DNA of 64,000 bases from Tanytarsus gracilentus (Eukaryota; Arthropoda; Insecta; Diptera; Chironomidae). How positions within the stretch are numbered: position 1 is the stretch's first letter; each line of letters begins with the position of its first letter. The notes below the pieces were generated by a model. It searched no databases. It was not told where the DNA came from and saw only the letters and a program-made list of their open reading frames with translations. The stretch spans positions 467,550 to 531,549 of the forward strand of contig JAXRKN010000024.1 in NCBI GenBank assembly GCA_038502055.1, in the 5' to 3' direction. Below, piece after piece: positions 20,654 through 32,443 of the stretch. A program made the position numbers and the translations under genes.

Positions 20654-21766
20654 TTAATTAATTCTCTTCGATTGTAAGCGGCGCTTCTTCATGTTTCCAA
20701 TTTTCTTGAGCAATTCGAAATTTTCCTCTTCGATTTCGGGAATCGCTTCCCATAAACGCATTTTCTTCGGAAGGTAGTAGAGACCGAAAAGCGTGATTGC
20801 TGAAATTGTTTAAATTTTATTAAATTAATTAATTCAAATTTCATCAACTCACAGTTAAGAATGAATGGAAAAACTACGTAAAAGTTGATAGTTGAAGATC
20901 TAAAAATAAAATTTATTAATTTTAATTTAAATTTTCTTAATAAGTAACTCACTTGAAGTAAAGGCATTCAGTGAGCGAAAAGATTAAAGTGATGATAAGA
21001 GCAAAAGTTCCTGTTAATACTACAGCTGTAAAAAATTTGAATTTAAATTTAAAATTATTTCAATTGACGCTAATTTTACCTTTAAAGTGGATATACAAAG
21101 TTGTCTGAATTAAAGTCATTGCTTTTAAAATTGAATAAATACCCATCACGCGAGACACTGTGAAGTCAGCTGGAAGATGATTGGAAAATTTATTTATTAT
21201 TATAAACTATCCAGATTTTTATTTTAATAATTAATTATCCGTTAAAAATTAACTAATTAACTAAATTACTGTAAATTACAAGTCAACGTATTTTTTAATT
21301 TAAATTATATTTCAAGTAAGATTTAAATTTTAAAGAAACGTTACGAAAATTTCAATGATTTTCGATGTAAATCGTAACGTATTTTTAAAATTTGAAAAAT
21401 GTTCTTCATTGCTTTTGTTTTTTTATTTTCCTAACTGACAAACTTTCTTGTTTCCTTACTAGGCGTGAATCAATTATTTTAATTACCGGCAAAAAAATAA
21501 TTTGATTTTAAAATAACCCAAAATTTTTTTTACACCCCAACTCACCCTCAACCAACTTAATGTCGGTAAGTTCATCAGTGGTCATGAAATTCCTTCGCTC
21601 CACATAGCCGCGAAGTGCTGTTCCCAAATCGATAAACGCCACGAACGCTATGAAACCCTGGCAACAAAGAAAAAATTCTTATTATGCCGCGAACTTTCAC
21701 TTTTCAACTTTTACTCACTCTAAAGGCATACAAAATTTTGTTGCTGTTCGTCTTTTGAACGGGCAT
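20654..21766 (-). CDS. Erg28-like endoplasmic reticulum membrane protein
   Basis: Six coding exons: 21719..21766, 21546..21657, 21080..21169, 20953..21025, 20853..20899, 20654..20799. They give 171 residues with consistent phases and GT-AG borders; the introns are 50-380 bases. The protein has four hydrophobic segments in the Erg28 order. It shows the conserved arginine and GI pattern (SRVMGIYSILKA), an acidic residue after the third membrane helix (LTECLYF), and a GLYYLP end to the fourth. In yeast Erg28 tethers sterol C4-demethylation enzymes at the ER. Insects do not make sterols de novo, so its job here is likely different. The basic C-terminal tail (KKRRLQSKR) could be an ER-retention signal. 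Confidence 0.75.
21327..21399. repeat. CGTAACG palindromic repeat, copy 2
   Basis: Arms AAATTTTAAAGAAACGTTACG and CGTAACGTATTTTTAAAATTT face each other around ATTTTCGATGTAAAT. It lies inside the third-to-second exon gap of the Erg28 gene. Confidence 0.65.
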
Positions 21767-22676
21767 CGCTGTGTGTCTATTAATTTAATTATGAGCGGGA
21801 ATTAAAAATGTTCACTGAGGTTGATGAGAATTTTTACCTTTTTTTCGCTAGATTCTAATTAGATTAAAAATGCTTCGAGATTTTTTTTTCTAACCCGTAA
21901 CGTGAAATTTTATTAATAGAAATATCACAAGAAGCTCATCGGAATTTTTCAGCCAGACAGAACAAAATTTTGAAGAATTTTTTTTATAACTTAAAAAACT
22001 CCTTGGATGGAAAAATTTCAACTTTACTCGATCAAGTTCAAGCTTATTGCAATATTGAACGAGAAAAAAACTAATTGAAAGACTTTTTTAGTTAAAAAAT
22101 TAGAGAAAAATGAAAGAAAATATTTTTTTATGTTTTTTATTGCGAAGAGAAAAAAATTTTACAAACTGCGCATGAGTGAGAGGAAGAAAATTGAGAAAAT
22201 GTGACATGTGGATGTGATTTTGTGCACGAGGAAGTGAGCGGCGCATTTTAATGATGTTTACAAAAACTTGAGGATTGAAATTGAAAATTATTCGAATTTT
22301 TTTTTGAATTAATTTAAAATGAAAAAAATTTTAGTATGAAATTTTTAATTTATTTCTCGTAATTTTTTAAATTTTAAATATTTCAAAATTTTCTTATCAA
22401 GTAAAAAAATAATGAAAAATGAAAATTTTGCATTTAAAATTTAGAGCATAAAAAATAATTAGCGGAGCTATAAAAAATTATTTTAAATTAATTTTTATTA
22501 TTTTCTCTTAAAATCTAACAAAATTTTTTATAAGTAAATTTTCTATTTTTCAATTTTTTTAATAAATAAAATTTTCTAGAGGACAAACTGATTATTTTAA
22601 ATTATCTTACAAACTTTTCCGCTAACTGCAGATGAAAATTGTACAAATATAAGAGCAGCATGATGAAGCACGTGGT
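21767..22676. other. Intergenic spacer
   Basis: AT-rich upstream region of the Erg28 gene. Near 22462 there is TAGCGGAGCTATAA, which also occurs at the right border of the 120-bp repeat element near 51354. No gene is supported. Confidence 0.4.
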
Positions 22677-23714
22677 TCAGAAATATTTATTGAGAACACA
22701 GAACTGAGAGCGGAGAAAATTTTCTCTCAATTTTTTTATGTTAGGTAAAAAAAATTTGTTTAAAGTTGCCTTACGAGTTTGTGATTTTTTGGTATCTCAG
22801 AGAGGTTGAGGCCGTAACGATCTTGAAGCGCCTGAGGATGAAAAAAAAATTATAAATATTTTTTGCTTATTAAGGAAACAAGAAAATTTGTCAGTTAGGA
22901 AAATAAAAATGAAAAATCAAAGAAGATTTTTCAAATTTTAAAAATACGTTACAACAATTTACATTGAAAATTTATGAGATTTTCTAACGTATTCTTAAAA
23001 TTCAAATAATTTTTAAAAAATGTTTCTAAAATTTCATAAATTTTGTATTTTTAAATATTTTTCTAAATTTTAGTAAAAATTTTATAATTTTTTCTCGAGT
23101 TTTTCCCATAAATTTTTGGCACCCTTAAAATTTCCCATCAAACACATTTTTCAATGCCATTGCACTCAACCCAATTAAAAAACATTTTTTCTCACCTCTC
23201 GATCTTCATCGTCGAGCTGCAGCGCGAATCCTTCCTTATTCGGATTCATCACAGAAGTTTCGCGAGTATTTCTCTCGAGTCCAATTGCCATTCCAATTTC
23301 GAACATGATTCGTTTAAAAAGATCGTACCGATCACCGTCAGCTGTCCACACGACATCCTCATTGAAAATTATATCGCCGGAAAATTCGTGTGGTCCGGGT
23401 GGAAAACTAAATGAAATTGCGTCCTTCATGCGGAAAATTGCGTGTTCATTGCTGCGATCGAAGCGAATGTTGATGTCGACGTGTCCGAATTTTTTCGACT
23501 GAAAAGTGATGCCCGCATTTTGGCTGTAAAGCTCGAAAGCTCGCTGAAACACAAAGTCGGTGTACTCTCTTCGATATTGCTGAGGATAGCTCAAAATTTT
23601 GTAGCTCAAGTCATTTTTGTTCCATCGTTTCCAAGCGTTTTTAACACGACAACAAAATCCATCACAAATCACTAAGTAAGAACCGAAAACGAGCAGAATT
23701 TCAAGCACTTTCAT
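22677..23714 (-). CDS. Secreted matrix-metalloprotease-like pseudoenzyme without prodomain
   Basis: Exon 1 is 23196..23714 and exon 2 is 22775..22831 (phase 0). A tiny last exon, 22677..22703, is possible but uncertain; reading on through the intron would also stop quickly. The start at 23714 opens a signal peptide (MKVLEILLVFGSYLVICDG), and a TATA box stands upstream. Residues about 29-185 align with the M10 catalytic domain: WNKNDLSYKILSY, DINIRF, FPPGPHEFSGDIIFNED, the Met-turn SVMNP and the end DDEDREALQDRYG. The zinc motif HExGHxxGxxH reads FEIGMAIGLER, so all three histidines are replaced (residues 138, 142, 148) while the Glu at 139 stays. There is no cysteine-switch prodomain and no hemopexin domain. 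A catalytically dead secreted protein is inferred. Confidence 0.8.
22922..23008. repeat. CGTAACG palindromic repeat, copy 3
   Basis: Inverted relative to copies 1 and 2: TTCAAATTTTAAAAATACGTTAC, then TTTACATTGAAAATT, then CTAACGTATTCTTAAAATTCAAA. It lies in intron 1 of the metalloprotease-like gene. Confidence 0.6.
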
Positions 23715-23766
23715 GACTTTACGAGAATTGCGCGCGACTACGATCAACTATCGAGCGAATGTCGAC

Positions 23767-23774
23767 TATAAATA
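23767..23774 (-). promoter_or_regulatory. TATA box of the metalloprotease-like gene
   Basis: Reads TATTTATA on the minus strand, 53 bases before the chosen ATG. This supports the start at 23714 over the upstream TTG-initiated extension. Confidence 0.5.
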
Positions 23775-25021
23775 CGAGAAATTTGTTGCATTTTCGCGAT
23801 GTGCATCATTAATCAATTATGAGCGAAACAAACAAACATTCTTTCGAGTCTAGAAAATTTTATTTTCTCTTTCTCAATTTGCAATGAAAATATCTGCAAT
23901 CAATCTTGCGATGTGCAGCGGGTGCAGTGAGAAAGTAGCTGGAGAAAATGAGAGGGGTGGAAAGCTCAGGTTGGAATTTTTTGAATTTTTTTACTAATAA
24001 AATTTAAATAATAAAAAAATAAAAATAAAAAGGGTGTGAAGCTTAGGTCAAAAATAATTAATTTTTATAAAATATTTAAAATGATTTTTCGACAAATTAT
24101 GAGAGATTTAAAAAATTATTTTAATTATAAAAACTCCAAAGTTTTCCACCCCTTGTTAATTTCTTTTTTATTCTCTTTTCATAAATTGCACTCACATGTG
24201 CCACGTGTTCTCATCTCGAAAAAATGACGTCACAATTTTTATATGCAACTTTTTTTGCTCTCATCTTAAATATTATCTCATTGTGCACTTTATAAATAAT
24301 TTTTCATTAAGATCGCGTGGAATTTTTTTGTTGCTACATCGGGCTCCGACTAAGTGGTATGACGACCGCTAATTAATTGGATACTGAATTGCGGTTAGAT
24401 TAAAGCGAAATGCATTAGTTGGGAAATTAGAAGAGAATTTCACAAAAAATTGTGCAAGAATTTTTTGAAATTTTAAAATCAAGGGGCGAGAAACTCTGAA
24501 AATAATTTATCTGAATTTTCTCAATATTTGTATTAATTTCTCAAAACAACCAATTTAAATTCTACCATTTAAGTATGAAACAATTTTAACGCTTAATAAT
24601 TTTAAATTCCATTCGAAAGTTTTGAGCTCAATTTCCGTCAGAGTTACAATGATTGATCGAAAGTTGGTGGCTTTAGATGGATTTTTCTCGAAAATAATTT
24701 TCTTCTTTAATTGTCCAAAAATTTCTACATGGTTAATTAATTTTTGTCAACACCTTGGTGCATGCGCATACATGCTAAGGGAGGACAGAAAATCCGGGAC
24801 TTTAAAATAAAATTCTAGTAAAACTTTGATATCAAAAAATTCCGAAATGTTGAATTATTGATTTGGAAATAATTAATTAAAATAGTTGACAATAAGTGAA
24901 ATTAATTACAGCATTTAATTTGTCCTAAAATGGTTCGTGACTTTTTGCTTTTAGTTTGATTAAAATATTTTATTGAAAGCTTTCTGAAAAGAACTAAAAA
25001 TTAGTAGCTCAGCGGTAAGAA
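23775..25021. other. Intergenic spacer of 1.2 kb
   Basis: AT-rich with no supported gene. Short open frames at 24036 and 24622 have no recognisable features. It includes the upstream region of the first ionotropic-receptor gene. Confidence 0.4.
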
Positions 25022-27187
25022 ATGAAGTGTCTTCTGATTTTGTTGCTCGTCTACTTCAATTTAGCTTCAGCATCCAAAAAGATTGATTTAAAAATAATTG
25101 ATGCATTTCGTGACGTCATCGCCTCACTTTTCATCAACCCACAAATTCCATTCGATGTCATCATCTACAAATCAACTGCGTCCAAGACTTTTGACATCGT
25201 TGATGGAATTGGAAATCAATTAAGTGGAAAAATTATGAGAATTTCTTCGGAATCTTTTCACTTAACTCAATCAGCTTTAATTTTCACGCAAAACGAAAAA
25301 GATTTGCGAGAATTTTTGAACAAAACTGAGCTCAAAAATGTTGTCGCAAAACCTTTGAGATTTTTATTTTTTTCAAATGAAAAATTTGAGCTGGAAAATT
25401 TGAAAATTCCGTCACCAACTTTCGATCAAGGACACATTGGACATTTTTCATATTTTATCACTGAAACTTTGAAGGAAATTGAGCTCAAAACTTTCGAGTG
25501 GTTCACTGATAAATTTTGTCACGTTCAGCAAACAATTTTGATCAACAAATTCGTAAAATTAAATTGGTTAAAAGTGTTAAAAATTGATAAAAAGTTTAAA
25601 AACTTTCACAATTGCACTTTGGAAGTTTTTTCGAAAATTTTCAACTTTGAAACTCTTTACCTCATGAGTGATCGAAAAAAATTGGACAAAATTCAACCTT
25701 TCGAGATCGAAATTGTTAATTCAATCGCAAAACGCGGAAATTTCACCTCAAACTTTGGTTGGGATCCATCAAAAGATTTTTACCATATTTATTATTTACC
25801 AAGAACTCAAGTTATCAACGACGATTGTCACATTGGATCAATTTTCTGGGAGGATTTTGTCTTTTTTGCTCTCTCACCGCCAGAATCTTACGACAGCTAT
25901 GAAAAGCTTGGATTGACTTTTGATAAACCAACTTGGTTTGGTCTTTTGGCGACTTTCATTGGTGGATTTGTAGCAATTTTCATCGTCAGTCGAATGTCAA
26001 TGCATCACCAAGATTTAATTTTTGGTGAAAACGTTCGAACGCCCACGATGAACATGATTGGGCAATTTTTTGGCATTGGACAAACAAAATTACCTATAAA
26101 TAATTTCGCGAGAACTGTTTTGACTTTTTACATGTATTTTTGCTTGGTTGTGAACACGGCTTACCATGGTGAGTTAAATGTGGTGTGAATTTAATTTAGG
26201 CTTAAATAGGTAATTTAGGCTAAAAAAGGTAATTTAGGCTAAAATAGGTAATTTAGGCTAAAAAAGGCTTTTCTGAATTTGAATCAGTTTAAAGACAAAA
26301 TAGGTTTTTAGACCAGTTTGGTAAATTAATTAGGTCATTTAAGCTTAAATATATTAATTTAACTAAAAACCTATTTTTTAATATTTTCAACCAATTTGGT
26401 AAATTTTGGCCAAAATGCGCCTTAAATTTCCAAGTCTTGTAAAAACCTAAAAATTTAACTGATTTTTTCAGGAGTTTTCTTTGAAATGATGACGACAGAT
26501 ATCAAAAAACCTCTGCCAGAATCAATTCAAGATCTTCGCACCATGAAGTACCAAACGTTCATTTGCATTTTAAACAAACAACATGAAGAAAGGATGAAAG
26601 ATTTTTTGCAAGAAAAGTGAGTTTTAGAATTTTAAATTTTTTGTTTTTCTACATTGAAAGTTCTTCGAAAAAATCACATTCAAATTTATCTTTTTAGCCC
26701 CGAAATCATCAAGTTTAGCTTCAATATTTGGGCGTTAGCTCAAATTTCATCGCGACTTGGCACGGCGGGTGAAAAAATGGCTTACATGGACAACGATCGA
26801 GATTATCAGGTCATCAAAGCTCTCTTCAAAAATTCACCGAAGAAAATGAAATCAAAATTAAGAAACGACAAATTTGGAATTGCGACAATGACGAATAATT
26901 TTATTTATGGCTTGACCGAGGATGTGATGAGTGCTTTTGTTGAAAATGGAATTCCTCAATATTTCTTAAAGTTCATTGAGAAAAATGTTCTCAGAGAAAT
27001 GCCGGTCGATCTTCCTGAACCGAAAGATTTCAGTGTTGAAGATTTGGAATTTGGATTTGTGATTTTTTTGATTTGTTGTGGAATTTCGATTGCGGCGTTT
27101 TTGGGTGAAATTTTGATGTTTTATGGGAGGAAAATTTTGTGCTTTGGGAAGAAGAAGAAAAAGCACGTTAAAAAATGTTTTTATTAA
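25022..27187 (+). CDS. Divergent ionotropic receptor (iGluR-type channel), copy 1
   Basis: Three exons, 25022..26168, 26472..26616 and 26698..27187, give 593 residues. Phases are 1 and 2, and both donors are GTGAGT. The signal peptide is MKCLLILLLVYFNLASA. An N-terminal/S1 region of about 290 residues precedes TM1 (WFGLLATFIGGFVAIFIVS). Then come a pore-loop region with the RTPTMNMIGQFFG motif, TM2 (TFYMYFCLVVNTAYHG), the S2 lobe and TM3 (GFVIFLICCGISIAAFLGEIL) before a short Lys-rich tail. This topology and the TP-GQ-R...AYxG signature are those of divergent insect IRs, which act in chemosensory neurons. Ligand and tuning are unknown. It is followed by a close paralogue in the same orientation. 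Confidence 0.85.
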
Positions 27188-27793
27188 AGTTTTTGAAATT
27201 CAATAAAAAGTTTTAAAAAATGTTTTTATTAAAGTTTTTGAAATTCAATAAAAAGTTTTAAAAAATTAATATTTGTTTGCCTTAGTTTTAAATAAATTTC
27301 CGTAAAACATTGAAAATCTTACATAATTTTTCTAACGGCTTTTAAAAATTCAAATTAAAAACCAAACTAAATTTCTGTAACGGCTTTTAATAATTCAAAT
27401 TAAAACTCAATTTTTTAACGACTTTTAATTAAATTTTAAACTTTATTTTGTAAATAAATTAAAGCAATTATTTAAAAAACTCATATTTTTATAATAGAAA
27501 ATCAACCAAAAAATATTTCTTAAAGTTCTCGAACTTTCCATTGATTTTTCATTTATATAAAAATGCATTCAATTTCTCCAAGAAAAATCAATTTTGAAAA
27601 TTGAACTTTTTTGATTAGAATTTAAAAAGAAAACTTAATTGTTTGAAAACAAAAATCAAAATGGATTAGAAAAATTAATTTGCTGGAATTTAATCAAAGA
27701 AACACTCAACTTTTTTAGTGCATTGATTTTTTTGATGGAAAATTTCGTGAAACTTTCATTTCGAAATCAGTCGTCAAGTTGAAGAAGTTTGAA
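27188..27793. other. Spacer between the two ionotropic-receptor genes
   Basis: Contains a short tandem duplication of the poly(A) region (27190-27262). It also contains repeats of AACGGCTTTTAA.AATTCAAATTAAAA near 27339-27430, which recur after copy 2 at 29838-29975. Confidence 0.5.
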
Positions 27794-29729
27794 ATGAAAT
27801 CTTTTCTGATTTTCTTACTTTTCTCCTTTAATTTAGCTTCAGCATCCAAAAAGGTTGATTTAAAAATAATTGATGCATTTCGTGACGTCATCGCCTCACT
27901 TTTCATCAACCCACAAATTCCATTCGATGTCATCATCTACAAATCAACTTCGTCCAAGACTTTTGACATCATTGATGGAATTGGAAATCAATTAAGCGGA
28001 AAAATTATGAGAATTTCATCGGAATCTTTTCACTTAACTCAATCAGCTTTAATTTTCACACAAAACGAAAAAGATTTGCGAGAATTTTTGAACAAAACTG
28101 AGCTCAAAAATGTTGTCGCGAAACCTTTGAGATTTTTATTTCATACCAATGAAAAATTTGAGTTGGAAAATTTGAAAATTCCGCCACCAACTTTCGATCT
28201 AGGACATATCGGACAATTTTCATATTTTATCATTGAAACTTTGAAAGAAATTGAGCTCAAAACTTTCGAGTGGTTCACTGATAAATTTTGTCATGTTCAG
28301 CAAACAATTTTGATCAACAAATTCTTAAAATTAAATTGGTTAAAAGTGTTAAAAATTGATGAAAAATTCCGAAACTTTCACAATTGCACTTTGGAAGTTT
28401 TCACGAGAATTTTCAACTTTGGAACTCTCTACATCATGAACGTTCAAAAAAAATTGGACAAAATTCAACCTTTCGAGATTGAAATTGTTAATTCAATCGC
28501 AAAACGTGGAAATTTCACCTCAAACTTTGGCTGGGATCCATCAAAAGATTTTTACCACATTTCTTATGTGATCAGAACTCATGTCATCAACGACGATTGT
28601 CACATTGGATCAATTTTCTGGGAGGATTTTGTCTTTTTCGCTCTCTCACCGCCAGAATCTTACGACAGCTACGAAAAATTACTTTTAACATTCGACAAAC
28701 CAACTTGGTTTTATCTCTTGGGGACTTTTCTTGGCGGATTTGTAGCAATTTTCATCGTCAGTCGAATGTCAAAGCATCACCAAGGTTTAATTTTCGGTGA
28801 AAACGTTCGAACGCCCACGATGAACATGATTGGGCAATTTTTTGGCATCGGACAAACAAAATTACCCAAAAATAATTTTGCCAGAATAATTTTAACATTT
28901 TACATGCTTTTTTGCATTGTTATGAACACGGCTTACCATGGTGTGAAATATTCTGAACCTATTTAGATCCTTAAATTAATTAATTTAAATTTTTAATGAT
29001 CTAAAAAAGTTTGGTAATTATATCAAAAATTATAAAAATAATTTTTTCACAGGAGTTTTCTTTGAAATGATGACGACGGACATTAAAAAGCCACAGCCTA
29101 AATCGATTGAGGATCTTCGGACTATGAATTACACATCTTACATGTGCATCGTTAACAATGAACACAAAGAACGTTCAAAGGATTTTATTGAAGAAAAGTG
29201 AGAATTAAAATCGTTAAAAATTTAATTCTAAAACTTAAATTTCAGCCCAGAAATAATTCCATTTTACTTCAACTATTTGATTTTCGCTCAAATTTGGGTT
29301 TTGTTGGGAATGTCGGGTGGAAAAACAGCTTACATGGACAACCATCGAAATTTTCAGGTAACCCAAGCTCTCTACAAAAATCCACCCAAAAGAATGAAAT
29401 CAAAAATCCGAACGGAAAAGTTTGGAATTGCGACAATGAGCAACAATTTTATTTACAACCTAACCGAGGATGTGATGAGTGGTTTTGTTGAAACCGGAAT
29501 CGCTCAATATTTCTTGCAACATATTTTTAAAGTCGTGCTTAAAGGTTTCCCAGTTGATCAACCAGAGCCGAAGAATTTCAGTGTCGGTGATTTAGAATTT
29601 GGTTTTGTGATTTTCTTGGTTTGTTGTGGAATTGCAGTTTTGGCGTTTTTGGGTGAAATTTTGATATTTTATATGAGGGAAATTATTTATCTTAGAATTT
29701 TATTGCGAGGAATTAAAAATACACGTTAA
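27794..29729 (+). CDS. Divergent ionotropic receptor (iGluR-type channel), copy 2
   Basis: Three exons, 27794..28940, 29053..29197 and 29246..29729, give 591 residues. Exons 1 and 2 have exactly the same lengths as in copy 1. I start at the ATG at 27794, which leads a signal peptide; the upstream in-frame codon is TTG. The first donor is GTGTGA, weaker than the GTGAGT of copy 1. Exon 1 is highly similar to copy 1, while exon 3 (S2 lobe, TM3, tail) differs more, with a longer hydrophobic tail. Same topology and same inferred chemosensory role. A tandem duplicate, perhaps with gene conversion over exon 1. Confidence 0.85.
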
Positions 29730-30046
29730 AAAGTGGTTTTATTAAATTTTTTGAAATTCAATAAAAATTTTAAAAAAATATTTTTTTCCTAGATTTTAAA
29801 TAAATATACGTATTTTAATAAAACAATAAAAATCACACAAAATTTCTCTAACGGATTTTAAAATTTTTCCATCGTCTTTTAAAAATTCAAATTAAAATTC
29901 TCACAAAATTTCTCCAACGGCTTTTAAAAATTCAAATTAAAAATCTAACTCAATCTCAAACGGCTTTTAATAATTCAAATTTTCAAGCGTGTGAAAACAT
30001 CACAAAAGTTTATGTAAAAAAGTTATGTGTTAAAATCTTTAACAAA

Positions 30047-32046
30047 ATGCAAAAATCATCTAAAAATGAAAATTCTCAATTTTTCTGCTCGATTTGCTCG
30101 CGAAAACTTTCTAGTCTCGCTCACTTCAACAAACACATGACAACCATCCATAAAGTGAAGGATTTCATTTGCGATTACGATGGAAAACATTTTAATACCA
30201 AAGACAAACTCAGACTTCACATTTATCAACACAGAAAATGTTTCAATCTCAAGTGCAATGTCTGTGGAAAAGATTATAAGACGAATCAATCGATGAGGAA
30301 GCATTTGAGGACTCACTTTCAAAAGCATCAGTGTCAGCACTGCGGCAAAGTGTTTGGACATAAAAGATTGCTTTTAAATCACATCACAGCGATTCACGAG
30401 GAACTTCAGGATGTCCAGTGTAAATGTGAGTTTTTAATGGATTAATTTTAACTTAATAAATCTCAATTTTTTCTCTCGTAGTCTGCACCCGACTTTTTTC
30501 CAACACAACAACCCGCGACAGTCACATCAAACTCGTCCACAAAGACCAAACAGTTGACACGAAGAAGTTCCGCTGCACCGAATGTCCAGCTGGATTTGAG
30601 ATGCGCGAGGAACTTCGAATTCACACTTTTATCCACTTTAACGGCGAAATTCATCACTGCTTCGAATGCAATCAAATTTTTAAGAAAAGAAAACTTCTCA
30701 CGCTTCACATGAAAATGCACGAAAATCCCAAATTTAATTGCGGAAATTGCGGAACTTTATTTAAGTACAAATCAAATCTTCACAAGCATTTAAAGAAGGG
30801 AAGATGTGTAAAAGTTGAAAAGGAGGAAGTTGATGCTGAAAACGAAGCGAAAATAGCCAAAGAACAATTTGTGAATATCACTAAGAATTTTACAAAGAGT
30901 GTCGTCGATATTGATGAAGTGGAAAGGGGTGAACTTAAAAAGAAAAGAGGAAGAAAGAGGAAAATAATTGAGGAATCTGGAGTGACTCAAAATCAATCAA
31001 AAATTCAAGAATTAAGATTCAAATCTAGATCTTTAAGAAGTTCAACTAAAACAGAAAAGAATGATGAATTTTTATTAGAAGACACTCAAGAGCATTCAAA
31101 TCCCTCACAGCTCACTCGACCACATCGTTTAACAAAATCATCCGACTATCAATGCGATCTCTGCTCCTTTAAAACATTCAAAAAATCCCAACTTCTTTCT
31201 CATCTTCGCGGTCACATCTCATCGACTCGACATAAATGTAAAATCTGCCTTGACTCTTTCACGAGTATCGAAAAACTTCATAAGCATTCACTGAAAAATC
31301 ACAAAAAAGGCGTTTTTGGATCGGTCGAGTACAGCAAGTCGAGCATTGAGTGCGAAATATGTCAAAAAGTTTTTAGTGCCGAGAGATTTTCGTCTCATTT
31401 GAATCTTCATCAACAGCCAAAATTTCAGTGCGATAATTGTGGAATTTTATTTCGAACGAAGCAAGCGCTCGAAAGACACATGAGGAGTCGACATGAGGCC
31501 GATCGACTTATAGCGTGCACGACTTGCGGTAAAAAGTACAAGAAAATGTCGTTAAAGCAGCACGAAGAGACTCACAGTTCGGTTAAAATTTATGTGAAGT
31601 GTAAAATCTGCCTGAAGCTCATGCAAATGAAGAACTTAAAGCTTCACATTGAGATGAAACATGGCGATCGATATAAAGAGAAGAATTGCATTTGTGAGTG
31701 TGGAAAAGCTTTTCGATATCAGAAGCAACTTCAAAAGCACGTCGAGCAGGTGCATGAGAAAATTAATTTGGGAAGAAATTATCGATGCGAAAATTGTGAT
31801 TTTCTCACGACGAGACTGAGCGAATTGAGAGCGCACTCTTTCGAGCATTATAGTGGACCCATTTTTGAGTGTTTGACCTGTAGATTAAAATTTAAGACTA
31901 AAAAGTTGCTGCACATACACTCGAAGACACATTTGGAGGGCTCGAGGGAGTATCGATGCAGTAAATGTCACTGTGTCTTTCAAACGAGCGGCGGAAAAAG
32001 AAAACATGAGCTGAAAGTTCATGGAGATCATTTTGAGATTGTGTGA
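30047..32046 (+). CDS. C2H2 zinc-finger protein with about 18 fingers
   Basis: Two exons, 30047..30425 and 30482..32046 (phase 1, GTGAGT donor, CGTAG acceptor), give 647 residues. The splice rebuilds a finger (QCKFCTRLF...HIKLVH) that is split by the intron. I count 18 finger-like units. The second has lost its second cysteine (CDYDGKHF) and the eighth ends in Cys instead of His. Between fingers 8 and 9 lies an acidic linker with KKKRGRKRK, which looks like an AT-hook or nuclear localisation signal. A nuclear DNA-binding protein by family; the target is unknown. No ZAD or BTB domain is present at the N-terminus. Confidence 0.9.
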
Positions 32047-32126
32047 ATTTTTTTTTTCAAGACTTTAGTGAATAAAATCAAGGGGCGGATTACTCGCAAT
32101 AAATCATATTTTATATCTTTTACATC

Positions 32127-32260
32127 CAGAGATGGATAATTACATTTTAATCGAGTAAAAATTAAATTACAAAAATTAAAATTAATTAATTACATTTTTA
32201 TACAAAGTTTACGAAATTTCCCAGAATTAAATTTTATCAAATGTAATTTTCCCATCTCTG
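32127..32260. mobile_element. hAT-type MITE with 8-bp target duplication
   Basis: A 134-base element begins CAGAGATGGATAATTACA and ends TGTAATTTTCCCATCTCTG, so the ends are inverted. It is flanked on both sides by TTTACATC. The 8-base duplication and CAG...CTG ends are characteristic of the hAT superfamily. It has no coding capacity. Related full or partial copies occur at about 32958, 37680-37790, 38803-38955, 39288, 40551-40671, 40998 and 52073. Confidence 0.85.
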
Positions 32261-32443
32261 TTTACATCCGTTTACATCTTAAATTATCCTACAACATTTG
32301 ACGCAATTTTTAATCTTATCAATTTTTTAGCGTTTTCGATTCCGTCGAAAAATTATTTATAATGTTGTGTTTACTCTGTCATTATGAAAAAAAAAATTGA
32401 TAAACAATTTCAGAGCGCGCATTCTATTGAACGCGACTAGCTT

